From positions 310,001-374,000 of the forward strand of contig JAHHHY010000002.1 of assembly GCA_019359125.1 (NCBI GenBank): 64,000 nucleotides of DNA, written 5' to 3'. The notes under the pieces are model-generated. The model made no database searches, had not been told where the DNA came from, and saw nothing but the letters and a program-made list of their open reading frames with translations. The stretch comes from Pleurocapsa minor GSE-CHR-MK 17-07R (lineage in GTDB: Bacteria > Chloroflexota > Anaerolineae > Aggregatilineales > Phototrophicaceae). The translations under genes were made by a program, and so were the position numbers. This document shows positions 9,886 through 18,922 of this stretch, one piece after another; position 1 is the first letter of the stretch; the number at the start of each line of letters is the position of its first letter.

Positions 9886-10719
9886 CTAAAACGTCGCTAC
9901 CCACGGCCGATCCGGATTGATCACATAGATGGCGCGGGGCGTGATATTGCGTCGCAGCAGGTCTGCCACGGTGCTGAGATAAATAGTGAGCTTCTCGCTC
10001 ATATCAGTGCCGGTGCCAAACCACACCTGCCAGCCGCGGCTGTCGTTGAAGCCCAGCCCATAATCGGGATGATAGCGCAGCGCCGAAAGTTCGGGCAGCA
10101 GCGCCTCCAGTTGCAGCGCGCCGGCCACCACATCGCGGTCGACGGTCGCGCCGGGCGGGCCATCGAGCAGCGTCTCGGCTGAAATCTGCAGCAGGTCGTC
10201 GCGTTCTTCGCGCTGGCGCATGATGCGCCCCTGCACATCTACCCACATGGCGATGCCGGCCTGCTGCCACACCAGCGCGGGCTGGCGCTCCTGCACGTCG
10301 ATATGCACCATCGGGCTGCCCCAGCCAACGGTCACCGCGGCATCCGCCACGGACGGCGAAGCCAGCAGATTCTGGCGCACTTCAGCGGCATCCACCTGAA
10401 ACACATGCTGTCCGGAAATGCCCGCCAGCGCAAACACCTCGCGGTCGTTCAGGTAGCTGATCCCGCTCACGCTGATGCCGCGCACGTAGAACACATCCAC
10501 GTTGAAAAACATGAGCAGCAGGGCGATCAGGCTGACAACGAGCAGGCCGCTGAAGACACGCCAGGGTATCGGACGTCCCGCATTGACCTGCTGTACCGAC
10601 GAACGGGTCGATTCAGGGCCACCAACCGGCCCGCGCAGGATGCCGGGCGCACGGTTCGGGCGGGATGTCTCGCGTGCTGAGCGAATCGTGCGGCGATTTT
10701 CGCGGATGCGGGATGCCAT
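9886..10719 (-). CDS. ftsQ: Cell division protein FtsQ/DivIB
   Basis: Single-pass divisome protein. There is an Arg-rich cytoplasmic tail of about 55 residues (MASRIRENRRTIRS...). One membrane helix follows (VFSGLLVVSLIALLLMFF, ~60-77), then a POTRA domain (VRGISVSGISYLNDREVF...) and the FtsQ/DivIB beta domain (VDVQERQPALVWQQ...). Position between murB and ftsA agrees. The reading frame is open far upstream into murB, but that extension is only a shadow. I place the start at ATG 10719 (GGTGA upstream); a GTG four codons upstream is an alternative. Confidence 0.92.
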   Translation of the reverse strand: MASRIRENRRTIRSARETSRPNRAPGILRGPVGGPESTRSSVQQVNAGRPIPWRVFSGLLVVSLIALLLMFFNVDVFYVRGISVSGISYLNDREVFALAGISGQHVFQVDAAEVRQNLLASPSVADAAVTVGWGSPMVHIDVQERQPALVWQQAGIAMWVDVQGRIMRQREERDDLLQISAETLLDGPPGATVDRDVVAGALQLEALLPELSALRYHPDYGLGFNDSRGWQVWFGTGTDMSEKLTIYLSTVADLLRRNITPRAIYVINPDRPWVATF

Positions 10720-10823
10720 CGCGTTCACCGACCAAACATACAGGCTTATAAAGGAATCATACACGAAAACCACCCTGCTCACCAGAAGCGGGATGTGAAA
10801 AATTTCGTTATATACATTGGAAT

Positions 10824-11735
10824 TCAGGGCTGCCAGTCTCCAAAAAATTCGACTTCGGGATGCAGCAGCACGCCAGTTTGCGCGTGCACGGCCGCCTGCA
10901 CATGCTGGATGAGTGCCCTGTAATCGGCGGCACTGGCGCGGGCGCTGTTGATGAAGAAGTTGGCATGCACGGGCGAGACCTGCGCCCCGCCGATGGTGAA
11001 GCCTTTCAGGCCGCACGACTCAATCAGGCGTCCGGCGTAATCACCGGGCGGATTTTTGAAGATGCTGCCCAGGCTGGCCCCCTGCGGCTGGGTGCGCTTG
11101 CGCTGGCTGACGAACGCCTCCATGCGTGCCTGAATCGTCGCCGGATCGTCCGGCGTCAGCGCCAGCCATGCGCGCAGCACCAGGAAGCGTTTGTCGGCGC
11201 GCGCCTTCAGCGAGGACAGGCGATAGTCATAAGCGAGGTCTTCCAGCGCCAGCAGGCGCAGGCCAGCGTCAGCAAACAGCACCTCGACCTGGCGCACGTT
11301 GCCCGCCATATCGCCGCCGTGCGCGCCGGCATTGTTCACGACTGCGCCGCCCAGCGTGCCGGGTACGCTGGCCGCCCATTCAAAACCGGCCAGCCCTTTG
11401 GTCGCAAATTTGCGCGCCAGCACGGTCAGCGCCGCGCCGGATGCTGCCATCGCGCCCTGTTCATCGTAAGCCAGCGCATTCATCCGGTTGACGACGACCA
11501 GCCCGCGGGCGCCCGTGTCGCTGATGAGCGTGTTCGAACCGCCGCCCAGCACGCGCACCGGCATGCCCGATGCCCAGGCCGCCTCCAGCAGCTCAGACAC
11601 GGTCTCTGGCGCGGTGTCAGCCTGCGCGACAAACAGCCAGTCGGCCGGGCCGCCCAGCCGCAGCGCGGAGTAGCGCGCCAGCGTTTCGTCGCGCAGCAGC
11701 ACATCGAGAAAGTCGTCCGGGAAGCGGCGCGTCAT
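10824..11735 (-). CDS. murB: UDP-N-acetylenolpyruvoylglucosamine reductase MurB
   Basis: FAD/NADPH enzyme that reduces UDP-GlcNAc-enolpyruvate to UDP-MurNAc. The FAD-binding landmarks VLGGGSNTLISD and SVPGTLGGAVVNNAGAHGGD are clear. The catalytic region GSIFKNPPGDYAGRLIE has the active-site Ser of type II MurB, followed by HANFFIN. The 303-residue length fits the short type II form. Its start overlaps the murC stop by 4 nt, so the two are translationally coupled. Confidence 0.97.
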   Translation of the reverse strand: MTRRFPDDFLDVLLRDETLARYSALRLGGPADWLFVAQADTAPETVSELLEAAWASGMPVRVLGGGSNTLISDTGARGLVVVNRMNALAYDEQGAMAASGAALTVLARKFATKGLAGFEWAASVPGTLGGAVVNNAGAHGGDMAGNVRQVEVLFADAGLRLLALEDLAYDYRLSSLKARADKRFLVLRAWLALTPDDPATIQARMEAFVSQRKRTQPQGASLGSIFKNPPGDYAGRLIESCGLKGFTIGGAQVSPVHANFFINSARASAADYRALIQHVQAAVHAQTGVLLHPEVEFFGDWQP

Positions 11736-13126
11736 GGCGCGGCTCCGGCTGCTGGCCTGCGCTTCAGGAATTCGTGGCCGATCCAGTTGGCATCGCCTGC
11801 GCTCATCACGATGATCGCGCCCGGCGCTCGTGCCTCGCGCAGCAGGATGCCCAGCGCGCCTTCAAAGTCCGGGGCGAAACGGGCATCGGGATGCTGGATG
11901 GCGGCCGCCGTGGTCGCGCCCGTCACGCCCGCCACAGGCTGCTCGCGCGAGGCATAGATTTCGGTGACCAGCACGTGATCCGCCGCGCTGAAGGCCGTCG
12001 CATATTTATCGAGGAAGGTTTGCGTGCGCGAGAAGGTGTGCGGCTGCCACACCGCCCAGATTTCGCGGTCGGGGTAGCGGCCGCGGGCGGCCTGCAACGC
12101 AGCGCGAATCTTGCTGGGGTTATGCGCGTAGTCGTCCACCACCGCGATGCCATTCACTTCGCCCAGCACATCGAAACGCCTGCCCACGCCGGTGAAGCTC
12201 TCCAGCGCGAACAGGATGTCGGTGGGCGAGACGCCGACACGCGTGCATACCGCGACGGCCGCCAGCGCATTGAGCACGTTCACGCGCCCCGGAATGGTCA
12301 GGCGGGCGCGGCCCTGACCCTGCCCATAATAGCGCACCTCGAAGGTGCTGCCGGCCTCGTCGATGACCAGGCCATCGGCGCTCCAGCTTGCTTCCTGCTG
12401 GCTGATGCCATAGGTCATCGTCTCGACCTGTTCGGCAAATGTCGCATTCAGCCTGCGCGCACCGGCATCATCGGCACAGGTGACCAGCAGGCCGTCCTCC
12501 GGCAGCAGCGCGGCAAAGCGGGCAAAGGCGTCATGAAAGTGCTCGGCGCTGGGGAAGAAATCCGGATGATCCCACTCAATGTTGGTCACCACAGCGATAT
12601 CCGGGCGCAGGCCCAGGAACATATAGTCATACTCGTCGGCCTCGATGACAAACCAGCCGCCCGTGCCCGCCGCCGCATTGGTGCCGCTCGATTTCAGGAT
12701 GCCGCCGACCAGGTAGCCGGGGTCGTGGCCAGACTCGCGCAGGACATGGGCGATCAGCGCGGTCGTGCTGGATTTGCCATGCGAACCGGCGACCGCGATC
12801 ACGCGCTGGCCTGCCATGATATCGGCGATCATATCCAGGCGCTTGACGACCGGAATGCCCAGCGCATGCGCCGCATCGACCTCCGGATTGCCCCGGATGG
12901 CCGACGAGATCACCACCATGTCAGGCTGTTTGTCACGAATGTGCGCACCATCATGGCCGATGAAGACGGTCGCGCCGTCCCGCGCCAGCGCGTCGGTATA
13001 GCTGCTGGCCGAGCGGTCGCTGCCGCTGATGGTATAGCCGCGTTCCAGCAGCACCCGTGCGATGCCGGAGAGTCCGACGCCGCCGATGCCGACGAAGTGA
13101 ATGTGCGCAGGTGGGGGAGGGAGCAT
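11732..13126 (-). CDS. murC: UDP-N-acetylmuramate--L-alanine ligase MurC
   Basis: ATP-dependent ligase adding L-Ala to UDP-MurNAc. The N-terminal Rossmann motif HFVGIGGVGLSGIARVL, P-loop AGSHGKSSTTAL, EADEYD, the NIEWDHPDF region and the C-terminal DDYAHNP block are all intact over 464 residues. The 5' flank carries a heptad hairpin repeat instead of an upstream coding gene, so the ribosome and promoter signals for murC may lie near or within that repeat. Confidence 0.97.
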   Translation of the reverse strand: MLPPPPAHIHFVGIGGVGLSGIARVLLERGYTISGSDRSASSYTDALARDGATVFIGHDGAHIRDKQPDMVVISSAIRGNPEVDAAHALGIPVVKRLDMIADIMAGQRVIAVAGSHGKSSTTALIAHVLRESGHDPGYLVGGILKSSGTNAAAGTGGWFVIEADEYDYMFLGLRPDIAVVTNIEWDHPDFFPSAEHFHDAFARFAALLPEDGLLVTCADDAGARRLNATFAEQVETMTYGISQQEASWSADGLVIDEAGSTFEVRYYGQGQGRARLTIPGRVNVLNALAAVAVCTRVGVSPTDILFALESFTGVGRRFDVLGEVNGIAVVDDYAHNPSKIRAALQAARGRYPDREIWAVWQPHTFSRTQTFLDKYATAFSAADHVLVTEIYASREQPVAGVTGATTAAAIQHPDARFAPDFEGALGILLREARAPGAIIVMSAGDANWIGHEFLKRRPAAGAAP

Positions 13127-13135
13127 CAGAAGGGC

Positions 13136-13278
13136 GAGTACTGAGTACTGAGTACTGAGTGCTGAGTGCTGAGCAATGAGAAATTAGCAATGTGGGTAAT
13201 TGGACAGATGCAAAAATTCATGACTGAGACATCTCTTATGTGTTTTACTCGGTACTCAGCACTCATCACTCAGTACTT
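13136..13278. repeat. Heptad palindromic repeat element, copy 1
   Basis: The left arm (13136-13180) is a tandem run of the heptad GAGTACT/GAGTGCT (three GAGTACT units, two GAGTGCT, then GAGCAAT). The right arm (about 13247-13278) is its inverted, slightly shorter counterpart (ACTCAGCACT, ACTCAGTACT). The element fills nearly all of the murC-cvpA intergenic space and reaches the stop codon of the CvpA-like gene. A second copy is at 38343-38498. Confidence 0.85.
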
Positions 13279-13817
13279 TAAATCAGCACCAGCACCACGA
13301 CAAACAGCCCGATGACGGCAATCGCCAGCAGGTCGCCATTGCCGCCGCCCAGCACCACCAGCGGCAGCAGATTGCGCATCTGGTCGCTGGGCGAGCCGGG
13401 CGATGGCGCGACGATGTAAGGTGCCAGCGGATACTCGTTGATATCCATGAAGTACCACAGCGTGCCCCAGATCAGGTAGCCGTTCAGCAGGCCCATCAGC
13501 GCGCCCAGCACGCTGTTCTGGTAATCGCCGCGATTTTCGGCGCGCGCGACCACCTTGAGTTCGTTGCCAAACACGCTGCGCTGCTGATAGGCGGCAAACA
13601 CCACCGCCAGGAAGATCAGCACCTGAATCAGGAATACCTGATCGCGGTTGACACTGGCCAGAATGGTGCCGCGCAGGATCGAGTCGAACTGAAACAGGGC
13701 AAACAGCGCCAGCACGATGCCGGCGGTGCCGATCATTTCGCGTTTCCAGCCGCGGTTCCAGCCGAGCACGGCGAAGAAGATCGCCATCACCCAGAGCAGC
13801 GCAGAAAGTTCAATCAT
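13278..13817 (-). CDS. CvpA-like membrane protein
   Basis: A 179-residue protein with four to five hydrophobic segments. The N-terminus (LSALLWVMAIFFAVLGWNRG, then WKREMIGTAGIVLALF) resembles CvpA-family proteins, in which the first two helices flank a G-x-x-RG turn. Family members are linked to colicin V production and envelope maintenance, with no settled biochemical role. It lies one base from murG inside the dcw arm, so a cell-wall connection is likely. The C-terminal Pro/Ser loop (IVAPSPGSPSDQ) is not typical. Family assignment is moderate. Confidence 0.6.
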   Translation of the reverse strand: MIELSALLWVMAIFFAVLGWNRGWKREMIGTAGIVLALFALFQFDSILRGTILASVNRDQVFLIQVLIFLAVVFAAYQQRSVFGNELKVVARAENRGDYQNSVLGALMGLLNGYLIWGTLWYFMDINEYPLAPYIVAPSPGSPSDQMRNLLPLVVLGGGNGDLLAIAVIGLFVVVLVLI

Positions 13818-13818
13818 A

Positions 13819-14943
13819 TCAGCGGCCAGCCTCCGCCAGGGTCAGAAGTTCGTGCGCCAGGTTCGCAGCGCCGTCAGAGGACCGTGCGCCGTCAGGCTGC
13901 GCCAGCGTAAGCGCCGCCTTGCGCATTGAGTTTAGCTGTGATGCATCATTTATCAAGCGCACGATTGTCTCGCTGAGCTGGGCGGCCATGTCTTCATCAC
14001 GCATCACGATGGCCGCGCCGCGTTCGGCCAGCCAGTCGGCATTGACTTTCTGGTAGCGCCACGCAAACGGGTAGGGCACCAGGATGCTGGGCAGGCCGAA
14101 ATAGGGCAGTTCACCCAGCGTGCTGGCCCCGGCCCGGCAGACCACCAGGTCGGCGGCGGCCATCGCCAGCCCCATGTCAGCATGCAGATAGGGGAACGCG
14201 TGATAGTCCCCCGAACCCAGCCCCTGAATCCGGGTTGAATTGTCGTCCCAGTCCAGCGTGCCGGTCACATGCAGAATTTGCAGGCCGGCGGCCAGCAGCG
14301 CATCGGCCGCCGCAATCACGGCAGTGTTGATGGTGCGGGCACCGCGGCTGCCGCCAAAGACCAGCAGCGTGCGTTTGTTCGGGTCGAGGCCAAAATGTTG
14401 TATTGCCTGTTCGCGGGTCGCGGCGCGCATACTCGCCCGGATGGGATAGCCGGTCACGCGGATTTTGTCTTTGCGCGGGAAGAACTGCGCGCTGTCTGCC
14501 ACCGTGACGGCGACAGCCCGTGCCAATGGCTCCAGCCGTTTGATGGCCAGCCCCGGCTCGATATCCGGCAGATAGATCAGTGCCGGGACCCCGCGCAGAC
14601 GGGCAGCCAGCGCCACCGGCAGGCCGACCCAGCCGCCGGTCAGCAGCAGGGCAGCAGGCCTATGCCGCCCAATCAGCCGAAAGGCCTGGATGGTGCCCAC
14701 GGCCATTGCCACGATGCTTTTCAGCATTTGCAGCGGGCTGACGCCATGCAGCGGGCCGGCGCGCACCGCATCTTGCGCAGCAAAATGCACGCCCGCCTCG
14801 TCAACAAGGGGGCGCGCAAAATCGCCTACGCTTTCGACAAAATAGAGTTCAGCCGCCGGAGCCTGTGCGAGTACGGCTTCTGCTGCCGCGAGGGCTGGAT
14901 AGACGTGTCCACCGGTTCCCCCAGCCGCGATCATCAGTCGCAC
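13819..14943 (-). CDS. murG: MurG, lipid II synthase glycosyltransferase
   Basis: Peripheral membrane GT28 enzyme transferring GlcNAc to lipid I. The N-terminal G-loop AAGGTGGHVYPALA, a second glycine loop LLVFGGSRGARTIN and the UDP-GlcNAc-binding block VCRAGASTLGELPYFGLPSI define the family. The start must lie upstream of the G-loop; GTG at 14943 follows GGGAGAG and gives 374 residues. This puts the first 95 nt inside the 3' end of ftsW in another frame. Its stop is one base from the CvpA-like start. Confidence 0.96.
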   Translation of the reverse strand: MRLMIAAGGTGGHVYPALAAAEAVLAQAPAAELYFVESVGDFARPLVDEAGVHFAAQDAVRAGPLHGVSPLQMLKSIVAMAVGTIQAFRLIGRHRPAALLLTGGWVGLPVALAARLRGVPALIYLPDIEPGLAIKRLEPLARAVAVTVADSAQFFPRKDKIRVTGYPIRASMRAATREQAIQHFGLDPNKRTLLVFGGSRGARTINTAVIAAADALLAAGLQILHVTGTLDWDDNSTRIQGLGSGDYHAFPYLHADMGLAMAAADLVVCRAGASTLGELPYFGLPSILVPYPFAWRYQKVNADWLAERGAAIVMRDEDMAAQLSETIVRLINDASQLNSMRKAALTLAQPDGARSSDGAANLAHELLTLAEAGR

Positions 14944-16186
14944 TATTCGCTCTCCCTTCGGGGCTATTCTGAATCGCTGTAAAGCGGGCCACACTGAGCA
15001 GCAGCCCCGCGCCAAACATCACGGTCGTCAGCGAGGAACCGCCGAAGCTGATGAACGGCAGGGCGACGCCCGTGGGCGGCACCAGGCTGAGCATCACGGC
15101 GATGTTCAGCAGCGCCTTGGTGATGATCCACAGCGTGATGCCGCCAGCCAGCAGCATGCCGAACGGGTCGTTGGCATTGCGGGCGATCTGCAGGCCGCGC
15201 ATGATGAGCACCACGAACAGCAGCACCACGAAGCCTGCGCCCACCACGCCCAGTTCTTCCCCGATGACGGCGAAAATACTGTCGGTGTGCGGGGCGGGCA
15301 GGAAGCCGAATTTCTGGCTGCCCTGGCCGAGGCCGACGCCGGTCCAGCCGCCGTTGATGAAGGCGATGATCGCCTGCTGCGCGTGATAGGCCGTCTGCGA
15401 CAGGTCACTCAGGCCGGCGGTGAAGCTTTCGATACGGTCCTGCGCGTAACCGAGCTGCGAGCTGACCAGATAGCTGACCAGGCCCATGCCGCCGATGATG
15501 GCGACCAGATAATACAGGTTGGCCCCGGCCAGAAAGTACATGATGCCGGTGACGAGGAAAATGGTGATGGCCGTGCTGATGTCTGGCTGCAGCGCGACCA
15601 GCCCGCCGACGATCGCCAGCAGGATGCCGAACGGCACCAGGCCATTCCAGAAGCTGTGCACTTTGCGGTTCTTCGAGCTCAGCCACGCGGCCATGTAAAT
15701 GACCATCACCAGCTCGGCAGCTTCACCGGGCTGGAATGAGCCGCCGAAGAATGCACGCCGCGCACCAAACACCTGGTCCGAGAACAGCAGCACGGCGATC
15801 AGCGCGCCCACCGTGACGAGCAAGAAGATCGTTGCCCAGGCGCGGACTTTGCGATAGTCGATGATGGCCGCGCCGAGCAGCACGACCAGGCCGATCGCCA
15901 TGTTGCGCATGTGCTGCATGACGATGACCGTCTCGCTGCCGAAGTCCGAATACGACCAGTCGAATGTGGTGCTGTAGACCATCAGCGCGCCGATGGCCAG
16001 CAGCAGCGCGAACACGATCACCAGCGGCGTATCCAGCGTGGACAGGAATCCCTTGCGCCGCGTGATGACGCGGGGCGCAGCCGGAATGTCGGCATTGGCC
16101 ATGCCCCGAACAGGCTCAACCACGCGCCCGTTCGTCAGTGGAACGGCATCGAGATCGGAATACTCCGGAATGGCTTGTTGTGCCAT
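14849..16186 (-). CDS. ftsW: FtsW/RodA/SpoVE-family glycosyltransferase, probably FtsW
   Basis: SEDS-family peptidoglycan polymerase with about ten transmembrane segments. Conserved features are the FLPAPHTDSIFAVIGEELG loop and the C-terminal PPTGVALPFISFGGSS motif. Location beside murG favours FtsW over RodA. ATG 16186 is preceded by CAGGGGT. The frame stays open 95 nt past the murG start, giving an Arg/Ser/Gly-rich C-terminal tail (about 28 residues) that looks like an out-of-frame by-product of the murG N-terminus. The N-terminal ~45 residues form a cytoplasmic extension. Confidence 0.93.
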   Translation of the reverse strand: MAQQAIPEYSDLDAVPLTNGRVVEPVRGMANADIPAAPRVITRRKGFLSTLDTPLVIVFALLLAIGALMVYSTTFDWSYSDFGSETVIVMQHMRNMAIGLVVLLGAAIIDYRKVRAWATIFLLVTVGALIAVLLFSDQVFGARRAFFGGSFQPGEAAELVMVIYMAAWLSSKNRKVHSFWNGLVPFGILLAIVGGLVALQPDISTAITIFLVTGIMYFLAGANLYYLVAIIGGMGLVSYLVSSQLGYAQDRIESFTAGLSDLSQTAYHAQQAIIAFINGGWTGVGLGQGSQKFGFLPAPHTDSIFAVIGEELGVVGAGFVVLLFVVLIMRGLQIARNANDPFGMLLAGGITLWIITKALLNIAVMLSLVPPTGVALPFISFGGSSLTTVMFGAGLLLSVARFTAIQNSPEGRANSATDDRGWGNRWTRLSSPRGSRSRTRTGSGG

Positions 16187-16232
16187 GCGACCCCTGCAAG
16201 CGCTAACTGTACAAAGTGGGAAAGACAGTTCC

Positions 16233-16327
16233 ATTGTAACGGTAATCGTGGGAAATCAAAAGTAAGCGAACGCCATGAAAGGTCGTCATGACGCTCTGAG
16301 CGAACGCGTGCCGGAAATAGTGTATAG
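16233..16327. promoter_or_regulatory. Divergent promoter region between ftsW and rsmH
   Basis: On the minus strand TTTTGA (16256-16261) and TACAAT (16233-16238) lie 17 bp apart, about 50 bp before ftsW. On the plus strand a good -10 TATAGT is at 16322-16327 with no convincing -35. That -10 ends only 8 bp before the rsmH ATG at 16336, so the rsmH transcript would be nearly leaderless from that ATG, or would start at the ATG at 16366. Confidence 0.5.
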
Positions 16328-16335
16328 TTGGGGCC

Positions 16336-17331
16336 ATGCATCCAAACCCTGAATCTGAACCCCATATGACGATGTCCACACCCTCCCCGCAGGCCGATGA
16401 AACGCCGCATGTTTCCGTCATGCTGGGGCCGGTACTGGCGGCGCTGCTGCCCGAAGGCCGCACAATTGAGCGCGTAATTGATGGCACCGCTGGCGCAGGC
16501 GGACACAGCGCCGCGCTGCTGGACCACGGCGCTCAGCAACTCATGGCCTTTGACCTGGACCCGACGGCGCTTGGGCTGGCGCGCGCGGGACTGGCGCGCT
16601 TTGGCGACCGGGCGCGCGTGATTCACGACAGCTATGCCAATATGCGCACCCATGCGCAGGCGGCAGGCTGGGGTGATGGCGTCGATGCGATCCTGCTCGA
16701 TCTGGGCGTCTCATCGATGCAGTTTGACCAGGCCGAGCGCGGCTTCGCGTTTCGCTATGACGCGCCGCTGGATATGCGTTTTGACCCGACCTCTGGCCGC
16801 GAGACGGCCGCTGACATCCTGAACACCTGGCCGGAGTCTGACCTGGCCGATATTTTTTATCGCTACGGCGAAGAGTATGAAAGCCGACGGGTGGCGCGGG
16901 CCGTCGTCAAGGCGCGGCCGCTGCACACGACGCGTGAATTGGCGGACGTGCTGGAGGCGGCACTGCCACGCCATCCACGCGACCACAAGCATATTCACCC
17001 GGCCACCAAGGTATTTCAGGCGCTGCGCATCGCCGTGAATGATGAGCTGGAGACGGTGGAAAGCGCGCTGCCGATCGCCATGTCGATGCTGCGCCAGGGG
17101 GGCAGGCTGGCGGTCATAAGCTTTCACAGCCTGGAAGACCGCCTGGCCAAAGACGCTTTCCGCCTGGCCGCGACCGACTGCATCTGCCCGCCGAAAGCGC
17201 CCGTCTGCGTGTGCGGGCATCGCGCCAGCGTCAAGCTGATCACGCGCAAGCCGCTGGTGGCCGATGATGAGGAAGTCGCGCGCAATCCACGCAGCCGCAG
17301 CGCCAAGCTGCGCGTGGTCGAGAAGCTCTAG
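16336..17331 (+). CDS. rsmH: 16S rRNA (cytosine-1402-N4)-methyltransferase RsmH (MraW)
   Basis: SAM-dependent methyltransferase of 16S rRNA C1402, commonly the first genes of dcw clusters. Landmarks are [13 protein letters not shown] motif [34 protein letters not shown] with the D-M-R-F block, [14 protein letters not shown], and [14 protein letters not shown] Cys-containing insert ([13 protein letters not shown]) near residue 280 is also family-typical. The first ATG gives 331 residues; ATG at 16366 would still keep every conserved block. The stop overlaps the convergent DUF1801 gene stop within CTAG. Confidence 0.96.
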   Translation: MHPNPESEPHMTMSTPSPQADETPHVSVMLGPVLAALLPEGRTIERVIDGTAGAGGHSAALLDHGAQQLMAFDLDPTALGLARAGLARFGDRARVIHDSYANMRTHAQAAGWGDGVDAILLDLGVSSMQFDQAERGFAFRYDAPLDMRFDPTSGRETAADILNTWPESDLADIFYRYGEEYESRRVARAVVKARPLHTTRELADVLEAALPRHPRDHKHIHPATKVFQALRIAVNDELETVESALPIAMSMLRQGGRLAVISFHSLEDRLAKDAFRLAATDCICPPKAPVCVCGHRASVKLITRKPLVADDEEVARNPRSRSAKLRVVEKL

Positions 17332-17777
17332 CCCACGGCCCGCTTCACCATCTCGATGATCTTTGCCTCCTCGGCGGCGGTCAGCTCGACCAGCGCGAAC
17401 GAGACCGGCCACATATTGCCGTCATCCAGGCGCGCACTGTCGTTGAAGCCAATCGTCGCATAGCGCGACTCGAACTTGTGCGCGCTTTGAAAGAACACCA
17501 CAACCTTGCCATCTTTGGTATAAGCAGGCATGCCGTACCAGGTTTTTGGGGCAAGCTGCGGCGCGCTGGCCGTGATGATTTCGTGCAGTCGCGTCGCCAT
17601 GCTGCGCTCCGGCTCTGGCATCTCGGCGATTTTTTCCAGCAGCGCGCTTTCACCAGCCTCGCGGCTTTTGCCGGCCTTCAGCTCTTTGGCGCGTTCTTTC
17701 ATCGCCGCCTGTTCCGCCTCGGAAAACCCCGCTGCCTTTTTCCTGGTTTTCTTGGCGTTTTTGCTGTCCTCGCTCAT
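17328..17777 (-). CDS. DUF1801-domain protein (YdhG/iron-chaperone-like)
   Basis: A 149-residue protein with a Lys/Ala-rich, probably helical N-terminus ([17 protein letters not shown]). A DUF1801-type domain follows at residues ~55-149, including [24 protein letters not shown]1801 covers small YdhG-like proteins, some called iron chaperones, with no firm function. ATG 17777 has a strong AGGAGG RBS. It is the last of three minus-strand genes (AraC regulator, VOC protein, this) that interrupt the plus-strand dcw genes. Confidence 0.75.
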   Translation of the reverse strand: MSEDSKNAKKTRKKAAGFSEAEQAAMKERAKELKAGKSREAGESALLEKIAEMPEPERSMATRLHEIITASAPQLAPKTWYGMPAYTKDGKVVVFFQSAHKFESRYATIGFNDSARLDDGNMWPVSFALVELTAAEEAKIIEMVKRAVG

Positions 17778-17831
17778 GGATATCCTCCTGATGTGCAAAT
17801 GTTTCTGGAAAGTGAATGTAACAGCCGTGTG

Positions 17832-18257
17832 CTAGGACTTTCTGCGCGGCTTGTCCTGTGCCAGCACCATGGTGTTGCCGCTGTTGTCTTTGAAAATGGC
17901 CTCGATGATGCCATAGGGGCGGTCTGTGGGTGGCTGCACAAATTCCACGCCGCGCGCCAACAGCGTCTCGTATGTTTGCTGGCAGTCGTCGGTTTTCCAC
18001 GGGCCGGCGCTGATCTTGCCCGCCTGCACCAGTCTGGTCAGCATGTCGGCTTCTTCTGCGCTGAACAGCACCCCCGGCTTGACTACTTCCAGATGATATT
18101 CCAGGTCCGGCTGGCTGCTGACGCCGACGGTGAGCCAGCGGTAATCGCCATTCTTCACATCGGCGCGGATCTCGAAGCCGAGCTTTTCGGTATAGAAGCG
18201 CAGTGCCTCGTTTTGATCGGTCACCCAGATGGTTGCGACTGAAAGCCTGTTGATCAT
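17832..18257 (-). CDS. VOC-family (glyoxalase/dioxygenase superfamily) protein
   Basis: A 141-residue protein with paired beta-alpha-beta-beta-beta modules: the first starts LSVATIWVTDQNEALRFYTEKLGFE, and the second ends with IIEAIFKDNSGNTMVLAQ. This is the vicinal oxygen chelate fold typical of SRPBCC-neighbour VOC proteins often paired with AraC regulators. Metal ligands cannot be assigned with certainty; a C-terminal Glu (VIEAIF region, E-A-I-F-K-D) fits one. GGGGGGAA precedes the ATG. It probably forms an operon with the AraC gene upstream. Confidence 0.85.
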   Translation of the reverse strand: MINRLSVATIWVTDQNEALRFYTEKLGFEIRADVKNGDYRWLTVGVSSQPDLEYHLEVVKPGVLFSAEEADMLTRLVQAGKISAGPWKTDDCQQTYETLLARGVEFVQPPTDRPYGIIEAIFKDNSGNTMVLAQDKPRRKS

Positions 18258-18337
18258 GTGTTATTCCCCCCTATGCGTCTGATGAGGGAATTTTAAAACA
18301 TTTGTGCTGTTCAGGCTTCTTGAAAATTGCCCTGTTT

Positions 18338-18760
18338 TCAGCTTTCCGATTCCTCGTCAATGCCATACAGGCGAAGCGCGCACAGGGGAATATACCCAGG
18401 CGTGGCAGTTGGCCGACTGCTGAGGCGATAGGCGCGGGGAGACAGCCCTGCATCCCTGCGAAACAGGCTGCTGAAAGAACCCAGGCTCTCAAAGCCGACG
18501 GCCGCGCAGATTTCCGTGATGCTCATGTCGCTGTCGCGCAACAGGTCTTTGGCCCGCGCGATGCGCCGCGCCACCAGATACTGATGTGGTGTCTGGCGGT
18601 AGACATGCCGGAAGGCACGAATCAGGTAAAACGGAGACAGCGCCACCTGGCGGCTGAGGTCGTCGATGCGGATGGGCGTGTCAAACTGTTCGTCCAGCAG
18701 CAGGCGGGCCATGCGCAGTTGTTTGTGGGGAGTCCCCTTCATCCAGGTATCTCGCAGCAT
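18338..18760 (-). CDS. Short AraC-family transcriptional regulator
   Basis: A 140-residue protein that is essentially just the DNA-binding domain. The first helix-turn-helix is IRIDDLSRQVALSPFYLIRAF; the second is MSITEICAAVGFESLGSFSS, followed by the AraC signature F-R-R-x-x-G-L-S-P-x-x-Y-R. No ligand domain is present, unlike full-length AraC. It heads the VOC/DUF1801 group and probably regulates it. About 160 bp separate it from the divergent ftsL-like gene. Confidence 0.9.
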   Translation of the reverse strand: MLRDTWMKGTPHKQLRMARLLLDEQFDTPIRIDDLSRQVALSPFYLIRAFRHVYRQTPHQYLVARRIARAKDLLRDSDMSITEICAAVGFESLGSFSSLFRRDAGLSPRAYRLSSRPTATPGYIPLCALRLYGIDEESES

Positions 18761-18922
18761 GCAATCGTATCCGAACTTATAGTACCCCAGAACGCATGGT
18801 GACCATGCGCTGGCGAGGTATTCTGCCGGCTTTCAGCCGACGCTGATGGAAAATGTCCGCTTTTCGATGTATGCTTTGCGCATGATGTCCGTCCTGAAAC
18901 ACGAGTTCACCGGAGTCCGCCT

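Noticed and set aside
13136-13180. CRISPR array
   Set aside because: The tandem units are 7 bp with no spacers, so this is a simple-sequence hairpin arm.
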